A stretch of DNA of 64,000 nt from Hyphomonadaceae bacterium. GTDB lineage: Bacteria; Pseudomonadota; Alphaproteobacteria; Caulobacterales; Aquidulcibacteraceae. Numbering within the stretch: the stretch's first letter is position 1; each line of letters opens with the position of its first letter. A program made the translations under genes and the position numbers. The stretch spans positions 1 through 64,000 of the forward strand of contig JAEUMT010000021.1 in the NCBI GenBank assembly GCA_016791365.1, given 5' to 3'. Shown piece by piece: positions 25,036-34,432 of the stretch. The notes under the pieces are model-generated. The model made no database searches. It was given only the letters and a program-made list of their open reading frames with translations, and was not told where the DNA came from.

Positions 25036-26577
25036 ATGTTCGGTAAGCGAGGCCTTGGCGACGCTCCCGGCGCTGCGCCGACACCTGCTGTCGCGCCGCC
25101 GTCCGCTGCACGCGTGCAAGCGGTCACGGCGCCTCGCCCCGCCGCGCCTGCCGCCGCCGCGCCCGCTCCGCAAGCCGCGCGCCCTGCCGCGGCCGGCGCG
25201 CCTGCGCCGCCACGTCCCGCGACACCCGCCCCGCGTCCCGCGGCCCCCCCGCCGCCGCCGCCGCGCGTGCCCGATCCGAGCGAAAACCCCGAATATCGCT
25301 CGGAGGCGTACTACCGCGTCAAATCCACGATCTTCAACGCGCTGATCGAAACCATCGATCTGACGCAACTCGCGCAGCTCGATCCCGAATCCGCGCGCGA
25401 CGAAATCCGCGACATCGTCGCGGAAATCATCTCGATCAAGAACGTCGTCATGTCGATCGCCGAGCAGGAAAGCCTGCTCGACGACATCTGCAACGACGTG
25501 CTGGGCTACGGCCCGCTTGAGCCGCTGCTCGCACGCGACGACATCGCCGACGTCATGGTCAACGGCGCCAACGCCGTCTTCATCGAAGTCAACGGCAAGA
25601 TTTCAAAGACCGGCATCCGCTTCCGCGACAACGGCCAGCTGATGAACATCTGTCAGCGCATCGTCAGCCAGGTCGGCCGCCGCGTCGATGAAAGCTCACC
25701 GATTTGCGACGCGCGCTTGCCTGACGGTTCGCGTGTCAACGTCATCGTGCCGCCGCTGGCCATCGATGGCCCGACGCTCACCATTCGTAAGTTCAAAAAA
25801 GACAAGCTGAAGCTCTCCAACCTGGTTGAGTTCGGTTCGATCTCGCCCGCCGGCGCGAAAATCCTGCAAATCATCGGCGCTTGCCGCTGCAACGTGCTGA
25901 TCTCCGGCGGCACCGGTTCGGGCAAGACCACCTTGCTCAACACCCTCACCGCCTTCATCGATCCGACCGAGCGCGTCATCACCTGCGAAGACGCCGCCGA
26001 ACTGCAGCTGCAGCAGCCCCACGTCGTGCGTCTCGAAACCCGCCCGCCCAACCTCGAAGGTTCGGGCCAGGTCACCATGCGCGACCTCGTCAAGAACTGC
26101 CTGCGGATGCGTCCCGAGCGGATCATCGTCGGCGAAGTCCGCGGCAGCGAAGCGTTCGATCTTCTGCAAGCCATGAACACCGGCCACGACGGCTCGATGG
26201 GCACGCTGCACGCCAATACGCCGCGCGAAGCCCTCTCGCGTCTTGAATCCATGATCACGATGGGCGGCTTTTCGCTACCGGCCAAGACCATCCGCGAAAT
26301 CATCGTCGCCGCCGTCGACGTCGTCATCCAGGCGCAGCGTCTGCGCGACGGTTCGCGCCGCATCACCCAGATCACCGAAGTGCTCGGTCTCGAAGGCGAT
26401 ACGATCATCACGCAAGACCTCTTGCTCTACGAGATCCAAGGCGAAGACCAGAACGGCCGCATCAATGGCCGCCACAAGGGCACCGGCGTCGGGCGTCCGC
26501 GCTTTTGGGAACGCGCCCGCTATTTCGGCCTTGAAAAAGAACTCGCGCAAGCGCTCGACGAGACGGAGGCCGGCTAA
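25036..26577 (+). CDS. cpaF: Pilus secretion ATPase CpaF (TadA)
   Basis: A 513-residue cytoplasmic hexameric ATPase that powers Flp pilus extension and retraction. After a Pro/Ala-rich N-terminus (residues about 5-78), the helical N-domain (residues about 85-220) precedes the RecA-like domain: Walker A SGGTGSGKTTLLN (about residues 294-306), Asp box ITCEDAAELQL, Walker B MRPERIIVGEVRG and His box GTLHANTP. The C-terminal residues include a conserved glycine-rich strand-turn. The stop overlaps the tadB ATG by one base. Confidence 0.96.
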   Translation: MFGKRGLGDAPGAAPTPAVAPPSAARVQAVTAPRPAAPAAAAPAPQAARPAAAGAPAPPRPATPAPRPAAPPPPPPRVPDPSENPEYRSEAYYRVKSTIFNALIETIDLTQLAQLDPESARDEIRDIVAEIISIKNVVMSIAEQESLLDDICNDVLGYGPLEPLLARDDIADVMVNGANAVFIEVNGKISKTGIRFRDNGQLMNICQRIVSQVGRRVDESSPICDARLPDGSRVNVIVPPLAIDGPTLTIRKFKKDKLKLSNLVEFGSISPAGAKILQIIGACRCNVLISGGTGSGKTTLLNTLTAFIDPTERVITCEDAAELQLQQPHVVRLETRPPNLEGSGQVTMRDLVKNCLRMRPERIIVGEVRGSEAFDLLQAMNTGHDGSMGTLHANTPREALSRLESMITMGGFSLPAKTIREIIVAAVDVVIQAQRLRDGSRRITQITEVLGLEGDTIITQDLLLYEIQGEDQNGRINGRHKGTGVGRPRFWERARYFGLEKELAQALDETEAG

Positions 26578-27563
26578 TGGATCCCGCGCTCACCGTTGCG
26601 GTGCTGGCTTTCGTTGCAATCGGCGGCGCGGGCTTTGTGCTCACCTCGAACAACCAGCCGCAAGCAGCGAACAAGCGCGTCAAGGCGGTTGCGAGCGCCG
26701 CGTCGACCAAGAGCGTCGATCGCCGCAAGCAGGCGACTGAAATCGCCGCCTTGAAGCGCCGCCAGTCCACGGCTGAGGCGCTGAAAGAGCTCTCGAACAA
26801 CGAAAAGCAATCGCGCCGGCGCCGCTTCTCGGTCAAAGGCCAACTGGCGCAGGCCGGCCTCACCTATTCGCCGGCGGTGTTCTGGATCGCGGCGGCGAGC
26901 GTCTCCGTCGTGCTCGGCCTCATCGGCCTGGTCGTTCAAGGCTATATCGGCGCCGCGATGGGCTTTTTCATCGGTCTTTTCGGCCTGCCGCGCTGGGCGC
27001 TCGGCATGATGGTCGAAGGACGCCAGAAGAAATTCGCCAACCAGCTCGCCGACGCCATCGACATCATCGTCCGCGGCGTCAAATCCGGCCTGCCGCTCAA
27101 TCAGTGCTTGCGCATCATCAGCGCCGAAAGCCCCGAGCCGCTGCGCGCGGAATTCAAGTCTCTGGTCGACGCCGGCGCCATGGGCGTGCCGCTCGAGCAA
27201 AGCCTGCAGCGCATGTACGAACGCATGCCGCTGGCCGAAGTGAACTTCTTCGCCATCGTCCTCGTCATTCAACAGAAGACAGGCGGCAACCTCTCTGAAT
27301 CGCTGGGCAATCTTTCCTCCGTCCTGCGCGCGCGCAAGCTGATGAAGGAAAAGGTGAAGGCGCTATCTTCCGAAGCGAAAGCTTCGGCATGGATCATCGG
27401 CTCGCTGCCGATCATCGTCATGCTGATGGTGTACTTCACGCGCCCGACTTACATCATGATCTTGTTCAACGAGCCGGTCGGCAATCTCATCCTGCTCGGC
27501 GCCGCGACGATGATGTCGCTCGGCATCTTCGTGATGAACAAGATGGTCAACTTCAAGTTCTGA
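26577..27563 (+). CDS. tadB: Inner-membrane platform protein TadB (CpaG)
   Basis: A 328-residue type II secretion F-domain protein. One N-terminal helix (residues 3-22), a basic linker (RRKQATEIAALKRRQ), two central helices (residues about 100-140), the T2SSF domain (residues about 160-290; DAIDIIVRGVKSGLPLNQCLRI, AMGVPLEQSLQRMYERMP, VIQQKTGGNLSESLGNLSSVLR) and two C-terminal helices. It forms the platform with TadC over the CpaF ATPase. Start TAATG overlaps the cpaF stop. Confidence 0.95.
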   Translation: MDPALTVAVLAFVAIGGAGFVLTSNNQPQAANKRVKAVASAASTKSVDRRKQATEIAALKRRQSTAEALKELSNNEKQSRRRRFSVKGQLAQAGLTYSPAVFWIAAASVSVVLGLIGLVVQGYIGAAMGFFIGLFGLPRWALGMMVEGRQKKFANQLADAIDIIVRGVKSGLPLNQCLRIISAESPEPLRAEFKSLVDAGAMGVPLEQSLQRMYERMPLAEVNFFAIVLVIQQKTGGNLSESLGNLSSVLRARKLMKEKVKALSSEAKASAWIIGSLPIIVMLMVYFTRPTYIMILFNEPVGNLILLGAATMMSLGIFVMNKMVNFKF

Positions 27564-27573
27564 GGGTGCGCTG

Positions 27574-28548
27574 ATGAACATCGTCAAGACCCTCACCGAT
27601 CCGCTGCTGATCGCCGGCGTTCTCGCCGCCGGCGCGTGCTTTGCCACCATCGTCACCCTCGCCGCGCCCTCGCTTGCCGAAGACAAGCTCGGTTCGCGCC
27701 TGAAAGAAGTCGCCAAGAAACGCGAAGAGCTGCGCAAGCGCTCACGCGCCGAACTCGCCAAGGGCGCGGGCTCGCTGCAGCACAAGGACGCCAACTCGTT
27801 CGCCAAGGGCCTCGTCGAAAAGCTCGACCTGCAAAAGGCCCTCGCCGACGACACGCTGACCGAAAAGCTCATCCGCGCCGGCCTTCGCGGCCACGCCGCG
27901 CAGACCATGTTCTATTTCTACCGCGCCGCGCTGCCGATCGGCTTCGGCCTCGCCGCGCTCATGTACGTGATCTTCCTCGGCCATGACATCAGCCTGCAGA
28001 TGAAGCTCGTCGCCGTCGTCGGCGGCGTCGCCGCCGGCTTCTACGCGCCGAACATCTATCTGAAAAACATGGCCGACAACCGCCGCGCCAAGATCATGTC
28101 GTCCTTCCCGGACAGTCTGGACATGATGCTGATCTGCGTTGAATCCGGCATGTCGATCGAAATGGCGCTGCAGCGCGTGGGCCATGAAATCGCCACCGCC
28201 TCCGTCGAACTCGCCGAGGAATTCGCGCTGACGACGGCCGAGCTCTCCTATCTGCCCGAGCGCCGCATGGCCTACGAAAACCTCGCGCGCCGCACCGATC
28301 ACCCCGGCGTCAAGGCCGTCGCCATGGCGCTGACGCAAGCGGAAAAATACGGCACGCCCGTCGGCCAGGCGCTCCGCGTCATGGCGAAGGAAAACCGCGA
28401 TCTGCGTTTGGCCGAAGCCGAAAAGAAAGCCGCATCGCTGCCGCCGAAGCTCACCGTGCCGATGATCGTCTTCTTCCTGCCGGTCCTCTTCGCCGTCATC
28501 ATCGGCCCCGCCCTCATCCAGGTCAGCCACATGATGAGCGGCAACTAA
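27574..28548 (+). CDS. tadC: Inner-membrane platform protein TadC (CpaH)
   Basis: A 324-residue second T2SSF platform protein. N-terminal helix (residues 10-30), Lys/Arg-rich linker, two helices (residues about 110-160), then the F-domain with FPDSLDMMLICVESGMSIEMALQRV, ELSYLPERRMAYENLARR and VKAVAMALTQAEKYGTPVGQAL. The terminal helix is typical. It sits 10 bases after tadB and completes the rightward pilus operon; a TadD-like gene follows about 2 kb further on, on the other strand. Confidence 0.95.
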   Translation: MNIVKTLTDPLLIAGVLAAGACFATIVTLAAPSLAEDKLGSRLKEVAKKREELRKRSRAELAKGAGSLQHKDANSFAKGLVEKLDLQKALADDTLTEKLIRAGLRGHAAQTMFYFYRAALPIGFGLAALMYVIFLGHDISLQMKLVAVVGGVAAGFYAPNIYLKNMADNRRAKIMSSFPDSLDMMLICVESGMSIEMALQRVGHEIATASVELAEEFALTTAELSYLPERRMAYENLARRTDHPGVKAVAMALTQAEKYGTPVGQALRVMAKENRDLRLAEAEKKAASLPPKLTVPMIVFFLPVLFAVIIGPALIQVSHMMSGN

Positions 28549-28572
28549 CTCCTAGACCGCCGGCGCCGCAAC

Positions 28573-29247
28573 TCACGTCCCTGTACGCTTGAGCGCTTGA
28601 TCCGCGCTGCTGTTCAGCCAGGGCATTTCACCGCCCGGCCGCGCGATGCCAAGCACGTTCACGCAAAAATCGCCGAACAAATCCGCCCGCGCGAAATCAT
28701 AGTCGCGAACGATGACGTTGGCCTCGCCAAGCACCGCGCGCAGGCCGCGCAAGTGGCGTGCGAACGGCGGCACGTATTTGCGGAGATAGTTTTCGCGCGC
28801 CTTGGTTGTCCGCCCCATCGCGGCCGATCGCGCGAACACGGAGCTCGCATAGTCGGACTCATCGCGGAGATAATAGACCGCCTGCGTCCTGTATCCCGCC
28901 GCCGCCGCAAGCTCGGCGGCAAACGCAAGCCGCTCATTCTCAAACAGCGCCATGGCTTCACTTGAATAAAGAACGATGCGGTCGTGCGTTTCATAAAGAC
29001 AACGCAGCGCGCGCAAGCCATCGTCACGCGTGTAGTAGCGGCTCGCGCCGTCCCTGGCGATCAGCGCCGCGATCGCGCCGCCATTGCCGCTCGCGGTCGC
29101 GCCCGCCGCGACATCCTCGAACCCGGGCCAGCGCGGAAAATGCACGCCGTGCGTCGCGAGATAGTCGACATGGCGGCAGAACATCGTTTGCAGCGCCGAC
29201 GTCCCGGTCCTGCCGGGGCCGACATGAAGAATGAGTCTGCGTGGCAT
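28573..29247 (-). CDS. Sulfotransferase-like P-loop protein
   Basis: A 224-residue protein beginning with a sulfotransferase-type phosphosulfate loop: LILHVGPGRTGTSALQTMF (residues about 5-23), equivalent to the 5'-PSB of PAPS-dependent enzymes. A later segment (VYYLRDESDYASSVFARSA, about residues 120-140) corresponds to the 3'-phosphate-binding strand and helix with the conserved Arg and Ser. I chose the ATG at 29247, which places the P-loop at the usual distance; upstream in-frame sequence is not conserved-looking. It could modify a surface glycan or lipid. It ends 24 bases from tadC but is convergent to it. Confidence 0.7.
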   Translation of the reverse strand: MPRRLILHVGPGRTGTSALQTMFCRHVDYLATHGVHFPRWPGFEDVAAGATASGNGGAIAALIARDGASRYYTRDDGLRALRCLYETHDRIVLYSSEAMALFENERLAFAAELAAAAGYRTQAVYYLRDESDYASSVFARSAAMGRTTKARENYLRKYVPPFARHLRGLRAVLGEANVIVRDYDFARADLFGDFCVNVLGIARPGGEMPWLNSSADQALKRTGT

Positions 29248-29357
29248 CCCCCGATGCTTCAACGCCGCCCCGCTGAGTCGCAACTCACGCGCGCAACAAA
29301 ACCCGCGCCGCGCCACGATTCCCACAGAATTCAACCCAACCGGCCCCCGTCGCTAAA

Positions 29358-29455
29358 CTTGGAGCGCCGGCGCCCTCGCCGGCATTCTTGGTTCACGTTG
29401 TTACAAACCGGTGCGGCTGAAACGCCCGTTGCCGGCGGGACGCCGGCGCTCCAAG
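29358..29455. repeat. Long inverted repeat (CTTGGAGCGCCGGCG family)
   Basis: The left arm at 29358-29384 begins CTTGGAGCGCCGGCG and continues with CCCTCGCCGGCA. The right arm (29430-29455) is its reverse complement apart from two to three differences. The arms are 45 bases apart. It lies in the 267-base spacer between the divergent sulfotransferase-like and DUF genes, which otherwise shows nothing. Confidence 0.75.
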
Positions 29456-29514
29456 CGCGCTTCAAAAAAATCTATCCCACACCCCCAGCCACGCGCGCAT
29501 ACTTCCCGCGCCCA

Positions 29515-30246
29515 ATGCACCCCGCTCCGCCATCACCGCCGCCATCACCGCCGCTCTGGGAACGTCTGCGTGCAATGTTCGGGCGCGTCATCGCCGTCAT
29601 CGGCGCGCCGGCCATGATCGCGGTGCTCTCACTTTCGCCAGGTCTGCGCACCGGCATCTGCCGCCACATCGCGCTCATCGAAATTCTGGCGCGCAAGCTC
29701 CTGCTCGCCGAAGCTGCGCTGATCGCCACGGCTCCATCGACGCGCGCCCCGCGTCTTACCGAAGCAAACTTGAGCGCCAGCGGCCTTTACACGCTGCCGC
29801 AAACGCGCCGCGCAAGCGCGGCTTCAAACCCATGCGCACCCGATCTCGCCAATCCCGAAACCTGGTCCGCCCGTTTCGCGCTCGCCATCCCACGCGATGC
29901 ACGCACGGTCCGGGATCGCAACGCACCGCGCATCCGCGCGCTCTGGGGCGATCCGCCTGCGCCACCGCCCGCGCTCGAACGCAAATATTCGCAACGCAAT
30001 TCCGACGCGTTCCTCGTCGCCCGCCGCACCGAAGCTCTGCGCCGCCTCCTGCACAATCCCGCGCCCTACGTAACGCGCCTCGCCCGCACGCGCCGGATCG
30101 GCGTCGCACGCTCACGCGACGCCATCACCCGCTACGCGTTCCGGGCGCCGCGCCGCTTCGTCGGCGATCGCTACGATCCACGGCTCACGGTCGACATTTT
30201 CTCCGTCGCCGTCCGCGCCCACGCCGTCCTCACCGACACCAGCTGA
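29515..30246 (+). CDS. Conserved hypothetical protein with one membrane helix
   Basis: A 243-residue basic protein. Residues 1-16 are Pro-rich (PAPPSPPPSPP), then VIAVIGAPAMIAVLSLSPGL is a membrane helix (about residues 25-44), followed by CRHIALIEILARKLLLAEAALI. The remainder is Arg- and Ala-rich (SDAFLVARRTEALRRLLHNP, then YVTRLARTRRIGVARSRDAI). I do not recognise a family. A longer in-frame extension upstream crosses a palindromic repeat and the opposite strand of the sulfotransferase-like gene, so I start at the ATG at 29515. Coding potential is good but function is unknown. Confidence 0.6.
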   Translation: MHPAPPSPPPSPPLWERLRAMFGRVIAVIGAPAMIAVLSLSPGLRTGICRHIALIEILARKLLLAEAALIATAPSTRAPRLTEANLSASGLYTLPQTRRASAASNPCAPDLANPETWSARFALAIPRDARTVRDRNAPRIRALWGDPPAPPPALERKYSQRNSDAFLVARRTEALRRLLHNPAPYVTRLARTRRIGVARSRDAITRYAFRAPRRFVGDRYDPRLTVDIFSVAVRAHAVLTDTS

Positions 30247-30320
30247 GGCGCAAGACATTGTGATCGAACAGAGCGCAACGAGCCCGCTTCGCTGCGTGCG
30301 AATGCGCGCGCCTAAGCCAC

Positions 30321-30482
30321 CTTCGACAATCCCGGATTTAGTCCGGGGCAGGCTGGGGCTGGTTTGTTCAACGCGTTCAGCCCAAAAAGCGTCACGCTGA
30401 GCTTGTCGAAGCGCGACGTCACAGACCGCAGAGCCGCGCCTGCTTCGACAACCCCGGATTAAATCCGGGGCAGCATGACGCT
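30321..30482. repeat. Cluster of three REP-like palindromes
   Basis: Three related units fill most of the 285-base spacer. At 30321-30357 the unit is CTTCGACAATCCCGGATTTA-type with its own GTCCGGGGCA half. At 30388-30421 lies GCGTCACGCTGAGCTTGTCG-type, the same core as at 1818. At 30442-30482 lies a hybrid in which the centre is replaced by CCCCGGATTAAATCCGGGG. They are extragenic palindromes between convergent genes. Confidence 0.8.
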
Positions 30483-30531
30483 ACTCTTGCTACTGCGCTT
30501 GAAACGGCGTCACTAAGAATGGAAACAGCGT

Positions 30532-31344
30532 CTAACGCCCGCGCCCCATATCATTCCAACGACGCGGATCGCTCAACAAGCCGCGCAGATACTGAATGTT
30601 CTGCGCCGCTTGCGCCGGCGGCAGATCCACGCGCTCGATTTGCTCGGCCTCATCGAAGCGGCCCTGCAGCGCCACGGCGATCGCCAAATTCTGACGCGCC
30701 TCCGCCGGCGCGCCCGCTTGCGCAACGGCTTGGCGCAGGATCGGTTCGGCTTCCGCCGGTTCGCCCGACAAAATGTGCGAGACGCCCATATTGGTGAGGA
30801 TGCGCGGATTGTTCGGCTGCAGCGCCAGCGCCTCTTGGTACGCTTGGCGCGCTTCGTTGAAACGTCCGACCTGATCGAGCGCCGCGCCCAGCGCCGAACG
30901 GATGCGCCAATTCTCCGGCTCGGCCGCCGCAACCATCGCCAACGGGCGCACCGCTTGTTGCGGCCGGTTCAGCGTGATCTGCGCATAGCCGTACGTCGTC
31001 AGCAATTTGCGGTCTTCCGGAAAGCGGCTGAGCGCTTCGCCGGCGATCTGCACCGAACGATCCGTGCGACCGCCCTTGCGCAGCGCTTCGGCGAATTGTT
31101 GCGCCGCTTCGAGGTCGTTCGGAAATGTTTGATATTCCGCCGCCCAGAACGCCATCTGCGTCAGCGCATCTTCCCGCGCCACCTGCTCGCGCGCGCGCCG
31201 GTCGATCGGCCGCGCGCCCTGCGGCGCGCCGTGAGCGGCGTCAGCCGCCGCCTGCGAGGACGAACCGTCCCCGGTCGTTGCACAAGCGGCAAGCGATGAA
31301 ACAGCAAGAAGCGCGATCGGCAGGGCGGCAAGCTGGCGGGACAT
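30532..31344 (-). CDS. tadD: TadD-like tetratricopeptide lipoprotein
   Basis: A 270-residue lipoprotein: LLAVSSLAAC signal with lipidated Cys21, an Ala/Gln-rich linker, then four to five TPR-like repeats (residues about 60-250; AQQFAEALRKGGRTDRSVQI, LLTTYGYAQITLNRPQQAVR, ALGAALDQVGRFNEARQAYQ, ILTNMGVSHILSGEPAEAEP, LAIAVALQGRFDEAEQIERV). TadD proteins are TPR lipoproteins of the tad apparatus that assist the secretin. Proximity to the cpa/tad operon supports this role. The divergent region upstream has been entered by the four-helix-bundle element (31405-31836), which begins 61 bases before this start codon. Confidence 0.88.
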   Translation of the reverse strand: MSRQLAALPIALLAVSSLAACATTGDGSSSQAAADAAHGAPQGARPIDRRAREQVAREDALTQMAFWAAEYQTFPNDLEAAQQFAEALRKGGRTDRSVQIAGEALSRFPEDRKLLTTYGYAQITLNRPQQAVRPLAMVAAAEPENWRIRSALGAALDQVGRFNEARQAYQEALALQPNNPRILTNMGVSHILSGEPAEAEPILRQAVAQAGAPAEARQNLAIAVALQGRFDEAEQIERVDLPPAQAAQNIQYLRGLLSDPRRWNDMGRGR

Positions 31345-31404
31345 GGTTGCGAATCCTAATAAGCGCCTAATGCTGCGCCCCGATGCTCAACAAAGGGCTA
31401 ATGA

Positions 31405-31836
31405 GGGACTAGGGTTTGGGGACTGGGGACTGGGAAATTCAGCCAATGCCGCTCACGAATTATCGGCAGCTCGACGTTTGGGCGAAGAGCATGGATTTGG
31501 CGGAGGCGATATACACGGCCGCGAGGCTGATGCCCAAACAGGAGGAGTATCGTCTTACGGCTCAGATGATCCGCGCAGCGATCTCTATTCCCGCCAACAT
31601 TGCCGAAGGCAACCTTCGCGCGACCCGTAAGGACTACGCCCATTTCATCAGCATCGCTCAAGGATCCGCCGCTGAACTTGAAACGCTCTTATTGCTTGCC
31701 GAACGCGCGAAGCTGCTTCAGCCAGAGGTCACCACACCATTGCTCAACAGCATCGATCCAATCGGCCGAATGCTGAACCGGCTGCACGCGCGTCTCGCCA
31801 GCCCCGCCTAGTCCCCAGTCCCTAGTCCCGAGTCCC
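31405..31836 (+). mobile_element. Candidate element: four-helix-bundle gene bracketed by inverted 7-bp arrays
   Basis: Left array: four in-register heptamers at 31405-31432, GGGACTA, GGGTTTG, GGGACTG, GGGACTG. Right array: four inverted heptamers at 31809-31836, TAGTCCC, CAGTCCC, TAGTCCC, GAGTCCC. Between them is one gene of 366 bases whose TAG stop is the first three bases of the right array. The element separates the divergent tadD and leucyl aminopeptidase genes and ends three bases before the aminopeptidase ATG. The compact, symmetric design suggests a unit that moves or is copied together, but no transposase is present. Confidence 0.6.
31446..31811 (+). CDS. Four-helix-bundle protein (23S rRNA intervening-sequence / Avd-like family)
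   Basis: A 121-residue helical protein of the family first seen inside 23S rRNA intervening sequences and related to the Avd accessory protein of diversity-generating retroelements. The motif order is typical: NYRQLDVWAKSMDLAEAIY (residues 4-22), then AAISIPANIAEGNLRATRKDY (about residues 45-65) and FISIAQGSAAELETLLLLAERA (about residues 67-88). These proteins form pentameric bundles that bind nucleic acid in the Avd case; a role here is not established. I chose the ATG at 31446; an in-frame TTG at 31416 would read the heptamers as GTGDWE. The stop overlaps the right-hand heptamer array. Confidence 0.9.
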   Translation: MPLTNYRQLDVWAKSMDLAEAIYTAARLMPKQEEYRLTAQMIRAAISIPANIAEGNLRATRKDYAHFISIAQGSAAELETLLLLAERAKLLQPEVTTPLLNSIDPIGRMLNRLHARLASPA

Positions 31837-31839
31837 GAT

Positions 31840-33222
<1,383 letters not shown>

Positions 33223-33451
33223 GTCGAATACGTCGCCAAACGTATCCCACACCTCGCGAGCGGCCGTAGAGTGTTCGTCGACGCCAAGACCAAGCCCACA
33301 CTCCCGCGCAGACGCACACGAGGCAGCCAACCACTCATGCTCGAACCCGCCACCAACCTGTTCGCGAGCTCCAAACACCGTTCAGGCGGCGTCCAGCGCG
33401 GTCGAAGCCAAGTTTTTTCAGCATCCGAAAACGCCTTAACGGACAAGGGTC

Positions 33452-33529
33452 GTTTCGGCCTGTACCGTCAACATTTGGTTAATCATTTCGGCCATTCCAC
33501 AACATCTTGTGGTTTCGGCCTTGTACTGA
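33452..33529 (+). promoter_or_regulatory. Direct repeats upstream of the MarR gene (possible operator)
   Basis: TTTCGGCC occurs three times in 70 bases (33453, 33486, 33513). The first and third copies extend to a longer imperfect direct repeat, GTTTCGGCCTGTACCGTC and GTTTCGGCCTTGTACTGAC, 60 bases apart. They end about 50 bases before the marR start. They could be an autoregulatory operator. The rest of the 33223-33579 spacer shows no gene. Confidence 0.4.
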
Positions 33530-33579
33530 CCACCAAATCAGCGAATCTTCCACTTGCGATTCAATTCTGGGAGGTCGGC

Positions 33580-33951
33580 ATGGAACTCGGTCAAAACCAA
33601 GTAGAGGCATTGGACCTGTGGCGACGGGTTACCGTCACGACGGTTCGTTCGGATGCGCCGGATCTGACGGCGCGCCAAATGGCGGTCCTGATGACGGTTC
33701 GTCTGCAGCCCGCCCCGCACACGGTGCGCGGTCTGGCAAGCACGCTGAATGTCGGCAAGCCGGCGATCACGCGCGCTCTGGACACGCTGTCGCGTCTCGG
33801 CTTCGTCCAGCGCCGCCGCGATCCGAAGGACGGCCGCAACGTGTTCGTCGAGCGCACCGAAAAGGGCGACGCGTTCCTCGACATGCTGGGCTCAACGATC
33901 ATCAGCGGCGACACTGTCGAACAGCGTCCGCAACTGGCTGCTGTTTCGTAA
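33580..33951 (+). CDS. MarR family winged-helix transcriptional regulator
   Basis: A 123-residue DNA-binding protein. The winged helix is intact: LTARQMAVLMTVRL (helix 2), TVRGLASTLNVGKPAITRAL (helix-turn-helix, about residues 51-70), DTLSRLGFVQRRRDPKDGRN (recognition helix end and wing). It is slightly shorter than classical MarR, lacking part of the C-terminal dimerisation helix. GGGAGG five bases before the ATG at 33580 fixes the start. Ligand and targets are unknown; direct repeats upstream suggest autoregulation. It ends in a strong terminator. Confidence 0.88.
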   Translation: MELGQNQVEALDLWRRVTVTTVRSDAPDLTARQMAVLMTVRLQPAPHTVRGLASTLNVGKPAITRALDTLSRLGFVQRRRDPKDGRNVFVERTEKGDAFLDMLGSTIISGDTVEQRPQLAAVS

Positions 33952-33972
33952 GCAGCAATGCGAGCCTAACAA

Positions 33973-34005
33973 GACGGCGCTTCGCTGACGCGGAGCGCCG
34001 TCTTT
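33973..34005 (+). terminator. Intrinsic terminator
   Basis: A 13-bp stem GACGGCGCTTCGC / GCGGAGCGCCGTC (one G-T pair) with loop TGAC, followed by TTTGTCTT. It ends the marR gene and may serve the convergent membrane-protein gene. Confidence 0.85.
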
Positions 34006-34009
34006 GTCT

Positions 34010-34432
34010 TCAGGACCGCATCGCGCGTTGAAGCGCTTGAAGATCGAACTGAACCGGCGGCGTCGTATCGAGAACAAAACGGCGCCCCGCGACATAGAGC
34101 GGAAAGTGATAGTTCACGTCGCCGAAGCGAACGTGCTGCTCGATCTCATTCCCGAACCGGACTTGGGCCGGATCAAAACGAACGTGCCGCTCACCGAACG
34201 CTGAGAGCGTCGACATCACCCAGCCAGAGCCATCGCGCGTGATACGCGTGATATATCGGCGGATGTAGAAAATCTCGAACGCCGCAACGCACGCCGCGCC
34301 AATTGCGCCCAATATCAGCGCTAGAGCCGCATCATCGCCGCTCGCAAGCAGCACAATGCCAATCGCCGCGGCGACGATTGCGCCTTGAACGATGCGCACA
34401 TTCAGAATGCGCGTGTTGACGTAGAAATCCAC
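34010..34432 (-). CDS. Small two-helix membrane protein, function unknown
   Basis: A 140-residue protein with two adjacent hydrophobic segments (VQGAIVAAAIGIVLLAS and ALALILGAIGAACVAAFEI, residues about 15-55) followed by a soluble domain (ITRDGSGWVMSTLSAFGERH, then VNYHFPLYVAGRRFVLDTTP). The GTG start directly follows the TAA of the cytochrome gene on the minus strand, so they form an operon. I do not recognise a family. The soluble domain resembles PH-like membrane-associated domains only in general layout. Confidence 0.65.
   Translation of the reverse strand: MDFYVNTRILNVRIVQGAIVAAAIGIVLLASGDDAALALILGAIGAACVAAFEIFYIRRYITRITRDGSGWVMSTLSAFGERHVRFDPAQVRFGNEIEQHVRFGDVNYHFPLYVAGRRFVLDTTPPVQFDLQALQRAMRS

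Noticed and set aside
28573-29334. Pilus-related role for the sulfotransferase-like gene
   Set aside because: It is only next to the tad locus in convergent orientation; nothing in its sequence links it to pili.
28984-29514. N-terminal extension of the hypothetical gene at 29515
   Set aside because: It crosses the sulfotransferase-like gene in antisense and a long palindromic repeat; composition changes at 29515, where the Pro-rich protein begins.
31405-31836. Insertion sequence or integron cassette
   Set aside because: No transposase or integrase is present, and no target-site duplication or attC-like site is visible; the arrays are tandem heptamers, not terminal inverted repeats of an IS.
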